DNA of 64,000 nucleotides from Pseudactinotalea terrae. Its GTDB lineage: Bacteria > Actinomycetota > Actinomycetes > Actinomycetales > Beutenbergiaceae. Both the position numbers and the translations under genes were made by a program. Under the pieces are notes generated by a model, which was not told the DNA's origin, searched no databases, and worked only from the letters and a program-made list of their open reading frames with translations. Positions 19,693 through 28,936 of the stretch are shown piece after piece. How positions within the stretch are numbered: position 1 is the stretch's first letter; each line of letters opens with the position of its first letter. The stretch lies in assembly GCF_009733845.1 (NCBI RefSeq), contig NZ_WNXZ01000001.1, forward strand, positions 806,001 through 870,000, given 5' to 3'.

Positions 19693-20955
19693 GGCCGGTT
19701 GCTGCTGCACGATCCCCTGGGCGCTCATGGTGAACGTATGGCGGTCACGCTGGATCTCGTTGAGGAGCTCGTGCTCGCTCTGCGAGGCCCGCAGATCCGC
19801 ACGGCCGGTGAGCTGACGCTGCCGCAGGTAGGCGAGCGACGTGGCGTCCCGTTGGAACTCCTTCATCGACTGCTTCGCACGCTCCCCGTAGCCGGCGGCC
19901 CACGTGCGGGCCTGCGACCGCATCCGCATCGAGGACAGCATCTGCACCTCGTGCGGCGCGAACCAGCCGGCTTGGGCGTACTCGCCGAGCCGCGCCCGGA
20001 TGACCTCCGCCTCCTGACGCCGGAGCCAGAACATCAGCACGATCACGGCGATGAACAGCGGCACCTGGATCACGAGGAACAGCACGAAGAAGTTGCCGAG
20101 CATCGAGGAGCCGTTCCACAGCGCGTGCAGACCCATGGCGCCGACGAGCCCGACCGGGAAGGCGAGCAGCACCGTCGTCGTCTTGCGCGAACGGGCAGCC
20201 ATGCCGATGGCGATACCGATGCACGCGGTGAAGATCAGGTGCGCGAACGGCGAGACCAGCCCGCGCATCACGAAGACGATCCACACGGAGTTCGGATTCT
20301 GGGCAAAGTAGAGGATGTTCTCGGTGAACGCGAACCCGGCAGCCACGGTGGCGGCGTAGACGACGCCGTCGACAGGTCCATCGAAGTGCTGTCGGCGCAC
20401 CAGGAATAGGCCGAGGACGATGAGCCCCTTGAAGGTCTCCTCGACGACGGGGGCAATCACGACGGTACCCAGTGTCTGAGCCGACTGCGCGTCCTGAGTC
20501 GCTTCGAAGAACGCCTGGGTGATCGCGGTGTTGACGACCAGCGAGCTGAGGGTAGCGACGCCGGCGCCGAGCAACAGCGCGGTCAGCAGCATGATCTTGG
20601 GCTCGGGCTCCCATCGGTCCAGCCACAGCACGCCGGCGAGCACGATAGTGAGCGGGACCAGCGCCAGGACCAGACCGGCGGTCGTCTCGCCGACTCCGGT
20701 CCGGCTCATCACGAAGATGATCACCGCGAGCATCGTGATGGTCCCGACGGCGATCCCGATGATGTTCAGGATCGGCCGGTTGCTCGCCTGCTGCCCAGGA
20801 GCCCAGACCTGCTCGATGGGGCCGGTCGTGTTGGGTGGCGGCGTCATCGCCGCGTTCATCGACCCCCGCTCGGCCGGGGAGGGCGCGAAGTCGCCGGGCC
20901 GGTAGGCCTGCGGGTAGCTGTACGACGACGAGGGCTCGTCCTGAGGGCTCGACAT
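19690..20955 (-). CDS. PrsW-family intramembrane protease-like protein
   Basis: A 421-residue membrane protein. After a Pro-rich cytoplasmic N-terminus (about 1-55) come roughly eight hydrophobic helices to about residue 300, then a soluble tail. PrsW motifs are seen: EETFK in APVVEETFKGL and FAFTENILYF, followed by a membrane His in PFAHLIFTA. The family includes the site-1 protease for anti-sigma factors in Bacillus; the substrate here is unknown. ATG at 20955 is preferred because TAGAGT ends seven bases upstream, predicting a leaderless mRNA. The tail (300-421) has no assigned fold. Confidence 0.82.
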   Translation of the reverse strand: MSSPQDEPSSSYSYPQAYRPGDFAPSPAERGSMNAAMTPPPNTTGPIEQVWAPGQQASNRPILNIIGIAVGTITMLAVIIFVMSRTGVGETTAGLVLALVPLTIVLAGVLWLDRWEPEPKIMLLTALLLGAGVATLSSLVVNTAITQAFFEATQDAQSAQTLGTVVIAPVVEETFKGLIVLGLFLVRRQHFDGPVDGVVYAATVAAGFAFTENILYFAQNPNSVWIVFVMRGLVSPFAHLIFTACIGIAIGMAARSRKTTTVLLAFPVGLVGAMGLHALWNGSSMLGNFFVLFLVIQVPLFIAVIVLMFWLRRQEAEVIRARLGEYAQAGWFAPHEVQMLSSMRMRSQARTWAAGYGERAKQSMKEFQRDATSLAYLRQRQLTGRADLRASQSEHELLNEIQRDRHTFTMSAQGIVQQQPA

Positions 20956-20962
20956 GGGCCAC

Positions 20963-20968
20963 ACTCTA
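20963..20968 (-). promoter_or_regulatory. -10 element (TAGAGT) of the PrsW-like gene, leaderless geometry
   Basis: TAGAGT on the minus strand, then seven bases, then ATG at 20955. It lies in the 38-base gap after the LemA-like gene, so the PrsW gene probably has its own promoter. Confidence 0.5.
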
Positions 20969-20993
20969 GAGGCACGGCATCCTCCAAGGTGGT

Positions 20994-21575
20994 CTACCCG
21001 GAGGGTGTTCCTCGGAAGACCTCGTCATCCATCTCGAACGTCGCCGGCATCGCCGCCCGGCCCGCGAGGCGGAGCAGCGGCACGACCGGGTTCTGGCGCA
21101 GCCGCTGCGTCGCCACGACCGCGTCGTTGTGGAACCGGCGTGCGAGCTGCGTCCGGTAGCAGGCCTGCTCGAGCCCTTCGAGCGCCGCGGCGGTCTCGGG
21201 CCGGCCGCGGAGGGCCTCGAGATCCTCCTCGTCGCCCAGTGCCGCTCGCAGCGCCATCGTGAGCTCGGACTCGACGAGCCCTCGCTCGGCGCCGGTCTGG
21301 GCCAGGTCGCTGGTGCCGCTGACCAGCCGCGGCGCCTGAACGGCCGCGTTCCAGGCGGCCTCCCCCACGATCAGGGTCGACGCCGGATCCAGGGCGTCGG
21401 TCCTGGCCAGCTCGGCCGCCGCCTCGGCTCGCTTGACCAGCTGCCCCTCCAGAACGGAGCGGGAGGAGATCACGCGTCGGTGCAGGCGGTCGATGCGCTG
21501 CGCGAGGTTCACCAGCACCACGCCCACGATCGCGAGGACGCCGATCGCGATCAGCGCGACCTCTGCCCCGCTCAT
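20994..21575 (-). CDS. LemA-like single-pass membrane protein
   Basis: A 193-residue protein with an N-terminal transmembrane helix (about 6-26), then RLHRRVISSRSVLEGQLVKRAEAAAELA and later YRTQLARRFHNDAVVATQRL. These resemble the paired helices of LemA proteins, though the match is remote. Function unknown. Its ATG overlaps the pimA stop (ATGA), so it is the last gene of the PIM operon and may act at the envelope. Confidence 0.65.
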   Translation of the reverse strand: MSGAEVALIAIGVLAIVGVVLVNLAQRIDRLHRRVISSRSVLEGQLVKRAEAAAELARTDALDPASTLIVGEAAWNAAVQAPRLVSGTSDLAQTGAERGLVESELTMALRAALGDEEDLEALRGRPETAAALEGLEQACYRTQLARRFHNDAVVATQRLRQNPVVPLLRLAGRAAMPATFEMDDEVFRGTPSG

Positions 21576-22726
21576 CGTCGCCCCCGGAAGATCCGGGTGA
21601 GCAGCCCGCGGCGCTCGGGCTCGGTCGCTGTCACCATCGCGTAGACGTCGAGGATCCGGGCGGCCACCGTGCTCCAGTCGTAGCGGGCGACGGCGGTGCG
21701 CGCGTATCGCTTGAGCCGCGCCGTCTCCTCGGGGTTGCCCAGCGCGTCGAGCAGCGCCCGCGCGAGGTCGCCCGAGTCACCGGTGCGGAAGATGCGGCCG
21801 GAGGCGCCGTCGTCGAGCACCGCCCGGAACGCGACCAGGTCGCTCGCGACCACACCCGCTCCCCCGCTCATCGCCTCGACGAGCACGATCCCGAACGACT
21901 CGCCACCGGTCTGGGGTGCGACATAGAGGTCCAGCGAGGCGAACAGCGCCAGCTTGTCGGCCTCGCTGATCTCGCCCAGGTACTCGACCGAGTCCCGCGG
22001 CAACCCGGCCGTCTTGAGCGCCTCGTCGATGTCCCCGCGACCGGCGATGAGGAACCGTGCCCCGGGGTGAACGCGGCGGACAGCGGTCACCGCACCGAGC
22101 AGGACCTGCATCCCCTTGCGTGGCTCATCGATGCGCCCGAGGAACCCGATGGTCGGTGCCTCGGGTGTGCCCTGCCACCGCTGATCCGGTGCAGCCTGGG
22201 CGAACCTGCCGACGTCCACGCCGTTGGGGATGACGACGGCGTCGCCTCCGAGATGCTCGACGACGGTGCGACGCGCTGCCTCCGAGACGGCGATCCGGGC
22301 GCTGATCCGTTCCAGGCCGGGCTGCAGCAGCGGGTTGGCGACGATCATCGCCCGGGAGCGCTGCTGCGAGGAGTGGAAGGTGGCCACCACCGGAGCGGTG
22401 GCCGCCCGGAGCGCGATCAGCCCGACGCTGGGCACGATCGGCTCGTGGATGTGGACGACGTCGTGCGCACCCTCCTTCAGCCATCGCTCCACGCTCCGGG
22501 AGACGATGGGTCCGAACGAGACGCGCGCCGTCGAGCCGTTGTAGTTGACCGGGATCGTGCTGCCCGCGGAGGTGACGTAGGGCGGGAGGTCGCGCTCGTC
22601 GTCAGCGGGTGCGAGCACCTGCACCTCGTGCCCGCGCGCGATCAGGTTCTCCGCGAGGTCGCGGATGTGGAAGTTGACGCCACCCGGGACATCCCACGCG
22701 TACGGGGTGAGCAAGCCGACGCGCAA
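21572..22726 (-). CDS. pimA: Phosphatidyl-myo-inositol mannosyltransferase PimA
   Basis: A 384-residue GT4-family glycosyltransferase (GT-B fold). Visible are the acceptor-side start LLTPYAWDVPGGVNFHIRDLA, the donor-phosphate-binding Arg and Lys in GRIDEPRKGM, and the EX7E motif in ESFGIVLVEAM. It transfers the first mannose from GDP-mannose to phosphatidylinositol at the cytoplasmic membrane. The start appears to be TTG at 22726, supported by GGGGAGG eight bases upstream. Context with an acyltransferase and a CDP-alcohol phosphatidyltransferase supports the PIM assignment. Confidence 0.92.
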   Translation of the reverse strand: MRVGLLTPYAWDVPGGVNFHIRDLAENLIARGHEVQVLAPADDERDLPPYVTSAGSTIPVNYNGSTARVSFGPIVSRSVERWLKEGAHDVVHIHEPIVPSVGLIALRAATAPVVATFHSSQQRSRAMIVANPLLQPGLERISARIAVSEAARRTVVEHLGGDAVVIPNGVDVGRFAQAAPDQRWQGTPEAPTIGFLGRIDEPRKGMQVLLGAVTAVRRVHPGARFLIAGRGDIDEALKTAGLPRDSVEYLGEISEADKLALFASLDLYVAPQTGGESFGIVLVEAMSGGAGVVASDLVAFRAVLDDGASGRIFRTGDSGDLARALLDALGNPEETARLKRYARTAVARYDWSTVAARILDVYAMVTATEPERRGLLTRIFRGRR

Positions 22727-22729
22727 CGC

Positions 22730-23692
22730 CTACGCCTCCCCGTCGGCGGCGATGGCGCTCGTCGACGCCCGCGCCAGCCGGTCGGTGTCGAGGTCCTCGG
22801 TGAACACCTTCTGGAGCATGTGCCAGTCCTGCGGGTACTCGGCGATGCGCGCCATCTGCAGGTCGACCCAGCGCTGGGTCATGTCCGCGATCGCCTCGCG
22901 CTGCGGGAGGTCGGGCGCCTCGATCGGTCCCTGGAAGTCGATGACGATGCCCCACGGGCTGCCCGCTCGCCGACGGCGGTCCCCGTAGAGCCGCTCGTAG
23001 TGGATGTGCACCGAGAACAGCGCGGCCTTGCCCGCCAGCGCGAGCGCAGCGGGTCCAGGAGCCACCCGGAACGGGTGTCCCAGGGCGTCGACCTCGAGCC
23101 CGTCCCTGCTCAGGTCGCGGTCGGCGAGCAGCGGCACGAACGAGACGGGCTTGCGCATGCCGGTCAGCAGCCGGCGGAACACCCCGGTGCCCTTGGCGAA
23201 GGGCACGATCCGCAGCCCGAGGCCCTCCCGGAACTCGACGAACTGCCGGAACAGCTCCTCCGGCTCGAGCGTCTCGGCCACCGTGAGGACAGGCGAGTAC
23301 CTCTTGACGAACCACGCGCCCGCGAGGTCCCAGTTGCCGCTGTGTGTGAGCGCGCCGACCGTGGCGCGGCCGGCGTCGATCTGCTCCATCATCGGCTCGA
23401 CGCCCACGGCGCGCACCCGGGCGTCGATCTGCTCGGGGCTCATACCGGGGAGCTGGAACGCCTCGGCGTAGTAGCGCATGTAGGAACGCATGCCGCGCCG
23501 CGACATCGACCGCAGTGCCTTGCCGTGCAGGTCCGGGCGCACCCGGGCGAGGTTCCGTTCGAGCTGCCGCACGCCGCCGATCCGCGCTGCGTGGGCGATG
23601 ATCGCCACCAGGTCGAAGATTCCTCGCACCAGCGGCCCAGGCAGCTTCGGGACCACCCGCCAGGCGAGCAGGAACACCGAGCCTGCGTTCAT
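22730..23692 (-). CDS. patA: Phosphatidylinositol mannoside acyltransferase (LpxL/HtrB-like)
   Basis: A 320-residue lysophospholipid-acyltransferase-like protein of the LpxL/HtrB superfamily. The catalytic HX4D motif is in LTHSGNWDLAGAW. In actinobacteria this gene between pgsA and pimA encodes the enzyme that acylates the 6-position of the first mannose of PIM. ATG at 23692 overlaps the pgsA TGA (ATGA), and its stop lies three bases before pimA. The hydrophobic N-terminus (about 5-30) is probably membrane-associated. Confidence 0.9.
   Translation of the reverse strand: MNAGSVFLLAWRVVPKLPGPLVRGIFDLVAIIAHAARIGGVRQLERNLARVRPDLHGKALRSMSRRGMRSYMRYYAEAFQLPGMSPEQIDARVRAVGVEPMMEQIDAGRATVGALTHSGNWDLAGAWFVKRYSPVLTVAETLEPEELFRQFVEFREGLGLRIVPFAKGTGVFRRLLTGMRKPVSFVPLLADRDLSRDGLEVDALGHPFRVAPGPAALALAGKAALFSVHIHYERLYGDRRRRAGSPWGIVIDFQGPIEAPDLPQREAIADMTQRWVDLQMARIAEYPQDWHMLQKVFTEDLDTDRLARASTSAIAADGEA
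22735..22741 (-). promoter_or_regulatory. Ribosome-binding site GGGGAGG that fixes the TTG start of pimA
   Basis: Read on the minus strand, GGGGAGG lies eight bases before TTG at 22726 and overlaps the last codons of the acyltransferase gene. It supports TTG over a later start. Confidence 0.55.
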
Positions 23693-24324
23693 GCGGTCTT
23701 TCCTTCCACCAGCGCGCGGCGCACCACGACCATGCGCTGAGCCACGGTGATGAGGCTCGCCAGCGACAGCAGGGCGAGCGCACCCACGAGCACCTGCACG
23801 GGCAGCCCGAGCCCGACCAGCAGCGTCGCCACCAACGCGACGATCAGCCTGTCGGCGCGCTCGGCGATGCCGACCTTCGCGACCACGCCGAGAGCCTGGG
23901 CCTTGGCCCGCGCGTAGGAGACGAGTCCGCCAAGCGCGAGGCAGGCCACGGCCGTCGCGACGCCCCAGGTCTGGGTGGCGCCGGCGGTGTTGAGCACGAA
24001 GTACAGGGTCAGGCCCGCGAAGATCGCGCCGTCGGAGAACCTGTCGAGGGTCGAGTCGAGGAACTCGCCGTACGGGCGCGGCGCCTCGCCGTGCACCATC
24101 CGGGCCATGATGCCGTCGATCGAGTCGGTGAGCACCAGAGCGCCCAGCACCAGCGCGCCGACGACCAGATGCACCGTGGGCAGCAAGGTCAGCGACGCAG
24201 CGATCACCGCGACCGTGCCGGCGAACGTGACGGCGTCCGGTGACACCTTCAGCCGCACGAGCAGGCGAGCCAGCGGGCCGAACAGCGTGCTGGAGAAGCC
24301 GCGGCCATGGTTGCCGAGGACCAT
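23689..24324 (-). CDS. pgsA: CDP-alcohol phosphatidyltransferase, probable phosphatidylinositol-phosphate synthase
   Basis: A 211-residue integral membrane enzyme with the CDP-alcohol signature D-x2-DG-x2-AR-x10-G-x3-D-x3-D (from TDSIDGIMARM to GEFLDSTLDRFSD). The gap between AR and G is slightly longer than the common eight residues. Followed by patA and pimA, it most likely makes phosphatidylinositol phosphate from CDP-diacylglycerol and inositol 1-phosphate, the PIM precursor. It begins three bases after the HIT gene stop and overlaps patA. Confidence 0.88.
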   Translation of the reverse strand: MVLGNHGRGFSSTLFGPLARLLVRLKVSPDAVTFAGTVAVIAASLTLLPTVHLVVGALVLGALVLTDSIDGIMARMVHGEAPRPYGEFLDSTLDRFSDGAIFAGLTLYFVLNTAGATQTWGVATAVACLALGGLVSYARAKAQALGVVAKVGIAERADRLIVALVATLLVGLGLPVQVLVGALALLSLASLITVAQRMVVVRRALVEGKTA

Positions 24325-24326
24325 CG

Positions 24327-24896
24327 CTACTCCCCTGCCGGCCAGGCTGCGGCGAGCTGCGCGCGGGTGTCGCCGAGCAGCTCCGGCAGCGCCTTGGTGC
24401 GGCCGATGACCGGGAGGAAGTTGGCGTCGCCGTCCCAGCGTGGGACCACGTGCAGGTGCGCGTGCGCCGCGATGCCCGCACCCGCGGCCGTGCCGGTGTT
24501 CATCCCGGAGTTGAAGCCCGTCGGTCGCTTCGTCGCCCGCAGCACCTCCATGCCCGCGCTGACGAGCTCGATCGACTCCGCGCGTTCCGCCGTCGTCATG
24601 GTGGTCAGGTCGGGGACGTGACGGTACGGGCAGATCAGCAGGTGGCCGGGGTTGTACGGGTAGAGGTTGAGGGCCACGAAGCAGGTGGCACCGCGATGGA
24701 CGATGAGGGCGTCCTCGTCCGAGCCGCGCGGCCCCACGCAGAACGGGCACTCGCGCTCGGACGTGGTCGTGACCTTCGCCGGACCATCCACGTAGACCAT
24801 GCGGTGCGGGGTCCAGAGCCGCTCGTAGCCGTCGGGTTCCTGGGGGAACCCCGACGGCGAGATCGCGCCCTCGGCGTCGTCGTCCGCCCCGGTCAC
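24327..24896 (-). CDS. HIT-domain hydrolase/phosphorylase (Ap4A phosphorylase-like)
   Basis: A 189-residue HIT protein. It has a zinc-type CPFC near residue 50, [18 protein letters not shown], and the histidine triad HAHLHVVPR. The longer N-terminus fits actinobacterial Ap4A phosphorylase or hydrolase relatives. GTG overlaps the thrS TGA (GTGA), coupling it to threonyl-tRNA synthetase. That is suggestive, because aminoacyl-tRNA synthetases produce Ap4A as a side product. Confidence 0.87.
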   Translation of the reverse strand: MTGADDDAEGAISPSGFPQEPDGYERLWTPHRMVYVDGPAKVTTTSERECPFCVGPRGSDEDALIVHRGATCFVALNLYPYNPGHLLICPYRHVPDLTTMTTAERAESIELVSAGMEVLRATKRPTGFNSGMNTGTAAGAGIAAHAHLHVVPRWDGDANFLPVIGRTKALPELLGDTRAQLAAAWPAGE

Positions 24897-26917
24897 ACCT
24901 GCACCCGGTCCGCGATCGCGTGGGTGACGATCTCGATGGCCTCGGCGACCGGGACGCCGTTGCGCTGGCTGCCGTCACGGAACCTGAAGGAGACCGCGCC
25001 GGCGTCTGCGTCGTCACCGCCCGCGATGAGGACGAACGGGACCTTCTGGGTGGTGGCGTTGCGGATCTTCTTGTTGAAGCGGTCGTCCGAGGTGTCGAGC
25101 TCCGCACGCACACCGGCCGCCTGCAGCTGCTCCACGATGCCGGCGAGGTAGTCGTTGAAGACCTCGGCGACCGGGACGGCGAGCACCTGCACCGGTGCCA
25201 GCCACGGCGGCATCGCACCCGCGTAGTGCTCCACGAGGATCGCGAAGAACCGCTCGATCGAGCCGAACAACGCGCGGTGGATCATGACCGGGCGCTGACG
25301 ACTGCCGTCGTCAGCGGTGTACTCCAGCTCGAACAGCTCCGGCTCGAAGAAGTCCAGCTGGATGGTGGACAGCTGCCAGGTGCGGCCGATCGCGTCCTTG
25401 GCCTGCACGGAGATCTTCGGACCGTAGAACGCAGCGCCGCCCGGATCGGGGACCAGCTCCAGCCCCGAGGCGAGCGCGACCTCCTCGAGGGTGCGGGTCG
25501 CGTCCTCCCAGGTCGCGTCGTCGCCGACCGACTTCTCCGGGTCCCGGGTGGAGAGCTCGAGGTAGAAGTCGTTGAGGCCGTAGTCACGCAGCAGGTCGAG
25601 CACGAAGCTGAGCAGCGAGCCGAGCTCGTCGCGCATCTGCTCGCGGGTGCAGTAGATGTGCGCGTCGTCCTGGGTGAAGCCGCGTGCCCGGGTGAGGCCG
25701 TGGACCACACCGGACTTCTCGTACCGGTAGACGGTGCCGAACTCGAACAGCCGCAGCGGCAGCTCGCGGTAGGAGCGTCCGCGGCTGTCGAAGATCAGGT
25801 TGTGCATCGGGCAGTTCATCGGCTTGAGGTAGTAGTCCTGCCCCTCGCGCTTGAGCGTGCCGTCCTCGTGGTACTCGGCGTCGAGCTTCATGGGCGGGTA
25901 CATGCCGTCGGCGTACCACTCGAGGTGCTTGGAGGTCTCGAACAGCTTCGCCTTGGTGATGTGCGGGCTGGAGACGAACGAGTACCCGGCCGCCACGTGG
26001 CGTCGCCGGGAGTAGTCCTCCATCTCCATCCGGATCATCGCGCCCTTGGGGTGGAAGACCGCCAGCCCGGAACCGATCTCGTCGGGGAACGAGAACAGGT
26101 CGAGCTCGGTGCCCAGGCGCCGGTGGTCGCGGCGTTCCGCCTCGGCGAGCCGCTCGGTGTACTCGCGCAGCGCGTCCTTGCTGGGCCACGCGGTGCCGTA
26201 GACGCGCTGCAGCTGCGGGTTCTTCTCGCTGCCGCGCCAGTAGGCGGCGGCGCTGCGCATGAGCTGGAACCCGTTGCCGATCAGCTTGGTGGTCGGCAGG
26301 TGCGGACCGCGGCACAGGTCCTTCCACGCCACGACCTCGTTGCCCTCGCGGTCGCGGGCGACGTTGTCGTAGATGGTCAGCTCGCCCGCGCCGATCTCGG
26401 CGCTCGCACCCTCCGCGGCACCCTCGGCCGAGCCGGAGCCCTTGAGGCCGATGAGCTCGAGCTTGTAGGGCTCACCCGCGAGCTCGGCGCGCGCCTCGTC
26501 CTCGGTGACCACCCGACGGCGGAACCTCTGCCCGGTGTTGACGATGCGCTGCATCGCCTTCTCGAGCTTCTTGAGGTCCTCGGGCTGGAACGGGGTCTCG
26601 ACGTCGAAGTCGTAGTAGAAGCCGTCCGTGATCGGCGGCCCGATGCCGAGCTTGGCGTCGGGGTTGATCTGCTGCACGGCCTGCGCGAGCACGTGCGCGG
26701 TGGAGTGCCGCAGGATGCTCAGCCCGTCGGGTGAGTCGATGGTGACCGGCTCGACCTCGCGCGCGGCGTCGAGGACGACCTCGAGGTCGCGGAGCTGGCC
26801 GTCGACGCGGACGGCGACCACGGTCTTGTCCGAGCCGAACAGGTCCGTGCCGGTCGTGCCCGCGGGGACCGACTGCTGGGCACCGGCGACGGACAGGGAG
26901 AACTCAGGCACGGTCAC
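24893..26917 (-). CDS. thrS: Threonyl-tRNA synthetase
   Basis: A 674-residue class II synthetase with an N-terminal TGS domain, the editing domain with [11 protein letters not shown] (HxxxH), the core with [10 protein letters not shown] and [17 protein letters not shown] (motif 2), and a C-terminal anticodon-binding domain. It charges tRNA-Thr. GTG at 26917 (MTVPEF) is chosen over an upstream ATG because the TGS domain begins straight after and GAAAGTGG lies just upstream. It heads the operon thrS-HIT-pgsA-patA-pimA-LemA-like; each junction overlaps by four bases or is only 2-3 bases apart. Confidence 0.96.
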   Translation of the reverse strand: MTVPEFSLSVAGAQQSVPAGTTGTDLFGSDKTVVAVRVDGQLRDLEVVLDAAREVEPVTIDSPDGLSILRHSTAHVLAQAVQQINPDAKLGIGPPITDGFYYDFDVETPFQPEDLKKLEKAMQRIVNTGQRFRRRVVTEDEARAELAGEPYKLELIGLKGSGSAEGAAEGASAEIGAGELTIYDNVARDREGNEVVAWKDLCRGPHLPTTKLIGNGFQLMRSAAAYWRGSEKNPQLQRVYGTAWPSKDALREYTERLAEAERRDHRRLGTELDLFSFPDEIGSGLAVFHPKGAMIRMEMEDYSRRRHVAAGYSFVSSPHITKAKLFETSKHLEWYADGMYPPMKLDAEYHEDGTLKREGQDYYLKPMNCPMHNLIFDSRGRSYRELPLRLFEFGTVYRYEKSGVVHGLTRARGFTQDDAHIYCTREQMRDELGSLLSFVLDLLRDYGLNDFYLELSTRDPEKSVGDDATWEDATRTLEEVALASGLELVPDPGGAAFYGPKISVQAKDAIGRTWQLSTIQLDFFEPELFELEYTADDGSRQRPVMIHRALFGSIERFFAILVEHYAGAMPPWLAPVQVLAVPVAEVFNDYLAGIVEQLQAAGVRAELDTSDDRFNKKIRNATTQKVPFVLIAGGDDADAGAVSFRFRDGSQRNGVPVAEAIEIVTHAIADRVQV

Positions 26918-27047
26918 GTGACCACTTTCGACAGGGGTTGGGTCGGACGAGTCGATGGTAGTCAGGCACACGGCAAGGTGCGGCACAGGCCACGGCTGCT
27001 GTGTCGCCGTGTGCGACGCTGGGGAGGTGGGAGGCGACCGAGCGCAT

Positions 27048-27575
27048 GTGGTTGTCGACGTCGTGCCCTACGACCCCGGTTGGCCGCTCCGGTTCCGGCG
27101 CACGCGGGACCAGATCCGGCAGGTGCTGCCGGGCGCCGTGATCGAGCACGTCGGCTCCACGAGTGTCCCGGGACTCAGCTCCAAGGACACGATCGACGTG
27201 GCCGTCGGTGTCGAGGACGTCGACGCCGCGCTGACGCCGGGGGTGGTGGCGGCGCTCGCCGGGCTCGGCTTCGAGCACAGGCCCGAGTCGTTCGCGGACA
27301 ATCTCGACCACGCCTTCCTGCACAGGATCGTCGCTGGGCACCGAACCGATCACGTGCACCTCATGCGGCTCGACTCGCCCACGTACACCGACCGGCTGAT
27401 CTTCCGGGACTACCTCCGCGCATCCCCCGCGGTCGTCGCCGAGTACCAGGAGATCAAGCTGCACCTCGCCGCCGAGCTCGCGGACCGCCGCGGTGAGTAC
27501 GTCGACCGGAAGGCGACGATCGTCGGCAGCATGATGCGGGACGCCCGCGCGTGGGCAGCTCAGCGCGTGCCCTGA
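27048..27575 (+). CDS. GrpB/UPF0157 family protein (nucleotidyltransferase-like fold)
   Basis: About 175 residues, starting near [14 protein letters not shown], the family's typical opening. It contains [12 protein letters not shown], the GS motif of a minimal nucleotidyltransferase fold, and the acidic pair of [11 protein letters not shown], plus HVHLMRLDS and [11 protein letters not shown]. The biochemical role is not established. GTG at 27048 is chosen on family length; GTGs at 27009 and 27027 are alternatives. Its 3' end overlaps that of the convergent alcohol dehydrogenase by 16 bases. Confidence 0.85.
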   Translation: MVVDVVPYDPGWPLRFRRTRDQIRQVLPGAVIEHVGSTSVPGLSSKDTIDVAVGVEDVDAALTPGVVAALAGLGFEHRPESFADNLDHAFLHRIVAGHRTDHVHLMRLDSPTYTDRLIFRDYLRASPAVVAEYQEIKLHLAAELADRRGEYVDRKATIVGSMMRDARAWAAQRVP

Positions 27576-28615
27576 TCCGACGTCATCCGCGGGTCGATGA
27601 CTGTGAGGCCGGCCGCTGCGGAGCTGGCCATGGCGGGTAGCAGCGCCGCGGCGTCCTCGAGCGAGACCACCCGTCGGATCAGCCGTTGCGGGGCGAGCGT
27701 GCCACTCTCCACGAGGGCGAGCATGTCCGGGTAGTCGGCGGCGGCCATGCCGTGGCTCCCGAGCACGTCCAGCTCCCAGGCGATCACCCGGTCCATCGGG
27801 ATGCGTGGGTGGCCCGCCACGGCGGGGAGCAGGCCCACCTGCAGGTGTCTGCCCCGGCGGCGCAGGCTGCCGATCGCGGCGGCCGCGGCGCTCTCGCTGC
27901 CGAGCGCGTCCATCGCCACGTGAGCACCGCCCTCGGTGAGGTGATGGATCTCGGCCGTCGTGTCGCCGTCAGGCATCAGAGTGTGCTCGGCACCGAGCTC
28001 GCGAGCGAGCGCGAGGGCTTCCCGGCTGGGGTCGACGGCGATCGTGCGCGCGCCGAGCGATGTCGCGAGCATCACAGCCGAGAGGCCGACGCCGCCCGCT
28101 CCGACCACCGTGAGCCACTCGTGCTCGCGCAGGTGAGCGCGCGCCACGAGAGCGCGGTACGCGGTCGCGAACCGGCAGCCGAGGACCGCGACCGCCTCGA
28201 AGGAGAGACCGTCCGGGACGCGGATCAGGTTGGTGTCCGCGGCGTGCAGCGCGACGCGCTCGGCGAACGAGCCGGCGTGCGTGAAGCCGGGTTGCTGCTG
28301 GTCGGGGCAGACCTGGGCGTTGCCGGAGTCGCACCAGTCGCAGCGCCCGCACCCCTCCACGAACGGGATGGTGACGCGGTCGCCGGTGACCCAGCGTGCG
28401 ACGTCGTCGCCGACCTCCACCACGACACCGGCCAGCTCGTGACCACCGATGTGCGGGAGACTGAACTCCTCGTGTCCCATCCAGGCGTGCCAGTCGCTGC
28501 GGCACAGGCCGGTCGCGTGAACCTCGACCACCACACCGCCGGGTGGTGCGACGGGGTCAGGTACCTCGCGGACCGCGACGGGTCCGCCGAAGGTGTCGTA
28601 GACGAGTGCTCTCAC
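27560..28615 (-). CDS. Zinc-dependent medium-chain alcohol dehydrogenase
   Basis: A 351-residue MDR-family enzyme. Catalytic-zinc ligands are in ATGLCRSDWHAW and IGGHELAG; the structural-zinc cysteines are in CGRCDWCDSGNAQVC; the NAD(P)-binding glycine motif is VVGAGGVGLSA. It oxidises an alcohol or reduces an aldehyde with NAD(P); the substrate is unknown. ATG or GTG choice at 28615 follows the usual MRALVYD start. It stands alone. Confidence 0.88.
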   Translation of the reverse strand: MRALVYDTFGGPVAVREVPDPVAPPGGVVVEVHATGLCRSDWHAWMGHEEFSLPHIGGHELAGVVVEVGDDVARWVTGDRVTIPFVEGCGRCDWCDSGNAQVCPDQQQPGFTHAGSFAERVALHAADTNLIRVPDGLSFEAVAVLGCRFATAYRALVARAHLREHEWLTVVGAGGVGLSAVMLATSLGARTIAVDPSREALALARELGAEHTLMPDGDTTAEIHHLTEGGAHVAMDALGSESAAAAAIGSLRRRGRHLQVGLLPAVAGHPRIPMDRVIAWELDVLGSHGMAAADYPDMLALVESGTLAPQRLIRRVVSLEDAAALLPAMASSAAAGLTVIDPRMTSDQGTR

Positions 28616-28936
28616 GGGGTCAGGCTATGGCGGAGCCCGTGGCCACCGGCCGGTTGCCGCGCCGCCCCGGAGGTTCCGGCGATTGAGCTCGTCCATCCGC
28701 GATCACCCACGGTCGAGATCGCCGGGTCGCTGCTCCGGTTGGACGGCGAGCACAGCTACGGGCGTGGGCGTTGAGGTAGCCCCGGCTGGAACCCGCCGCC
28801 CGATGCCGCACGTCCGGTATCAACGGTCCTGCGTCATCTGGAACTGCCCCGCTGCGGGACCTGAGCGGTAGGCCGGTTCTTGTTGAGATCTCGCCGAGAA
28901 CGTGCCGTTGTCGGATACTGCATCTAGACTGCACAC
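28616..28936. other. Gene-free interval before DUF222-HNH gene 1
   Basis: These 321 bases lie between the alcohol dehydrogenase start (minus) and the DUF222 gene (plus). The right end holds the PafBC-like promoter. The rest has only short ORFs without family features. I see no RNA gene and no repeat. Confidence 0.6.
28908..28930 (+). promoter_or_regulatory. PafBC/RecA-NDp-like DNA-damage promoter of DUF222-HNH gene 1
   Basis: TTGTCGGAT, eight bases, TAGACT, then six bases to the ATG. This fits the known RecA-independent damage promoter tTGTCRgtg-N8-TAnnnT in spacing and in most bases (GTG is replaced by GAT). The -10 position predicts a leaderless mRNA. The same element precedes the second DUF222 gene at the same distance. 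Confidence 0.65.

Noticed and set aside
28627-28686. Tiny 19-codon ORF starting ATG GCG GAG
   Set aside because: Too short, no ribosome-binding site, no conservation evidence.
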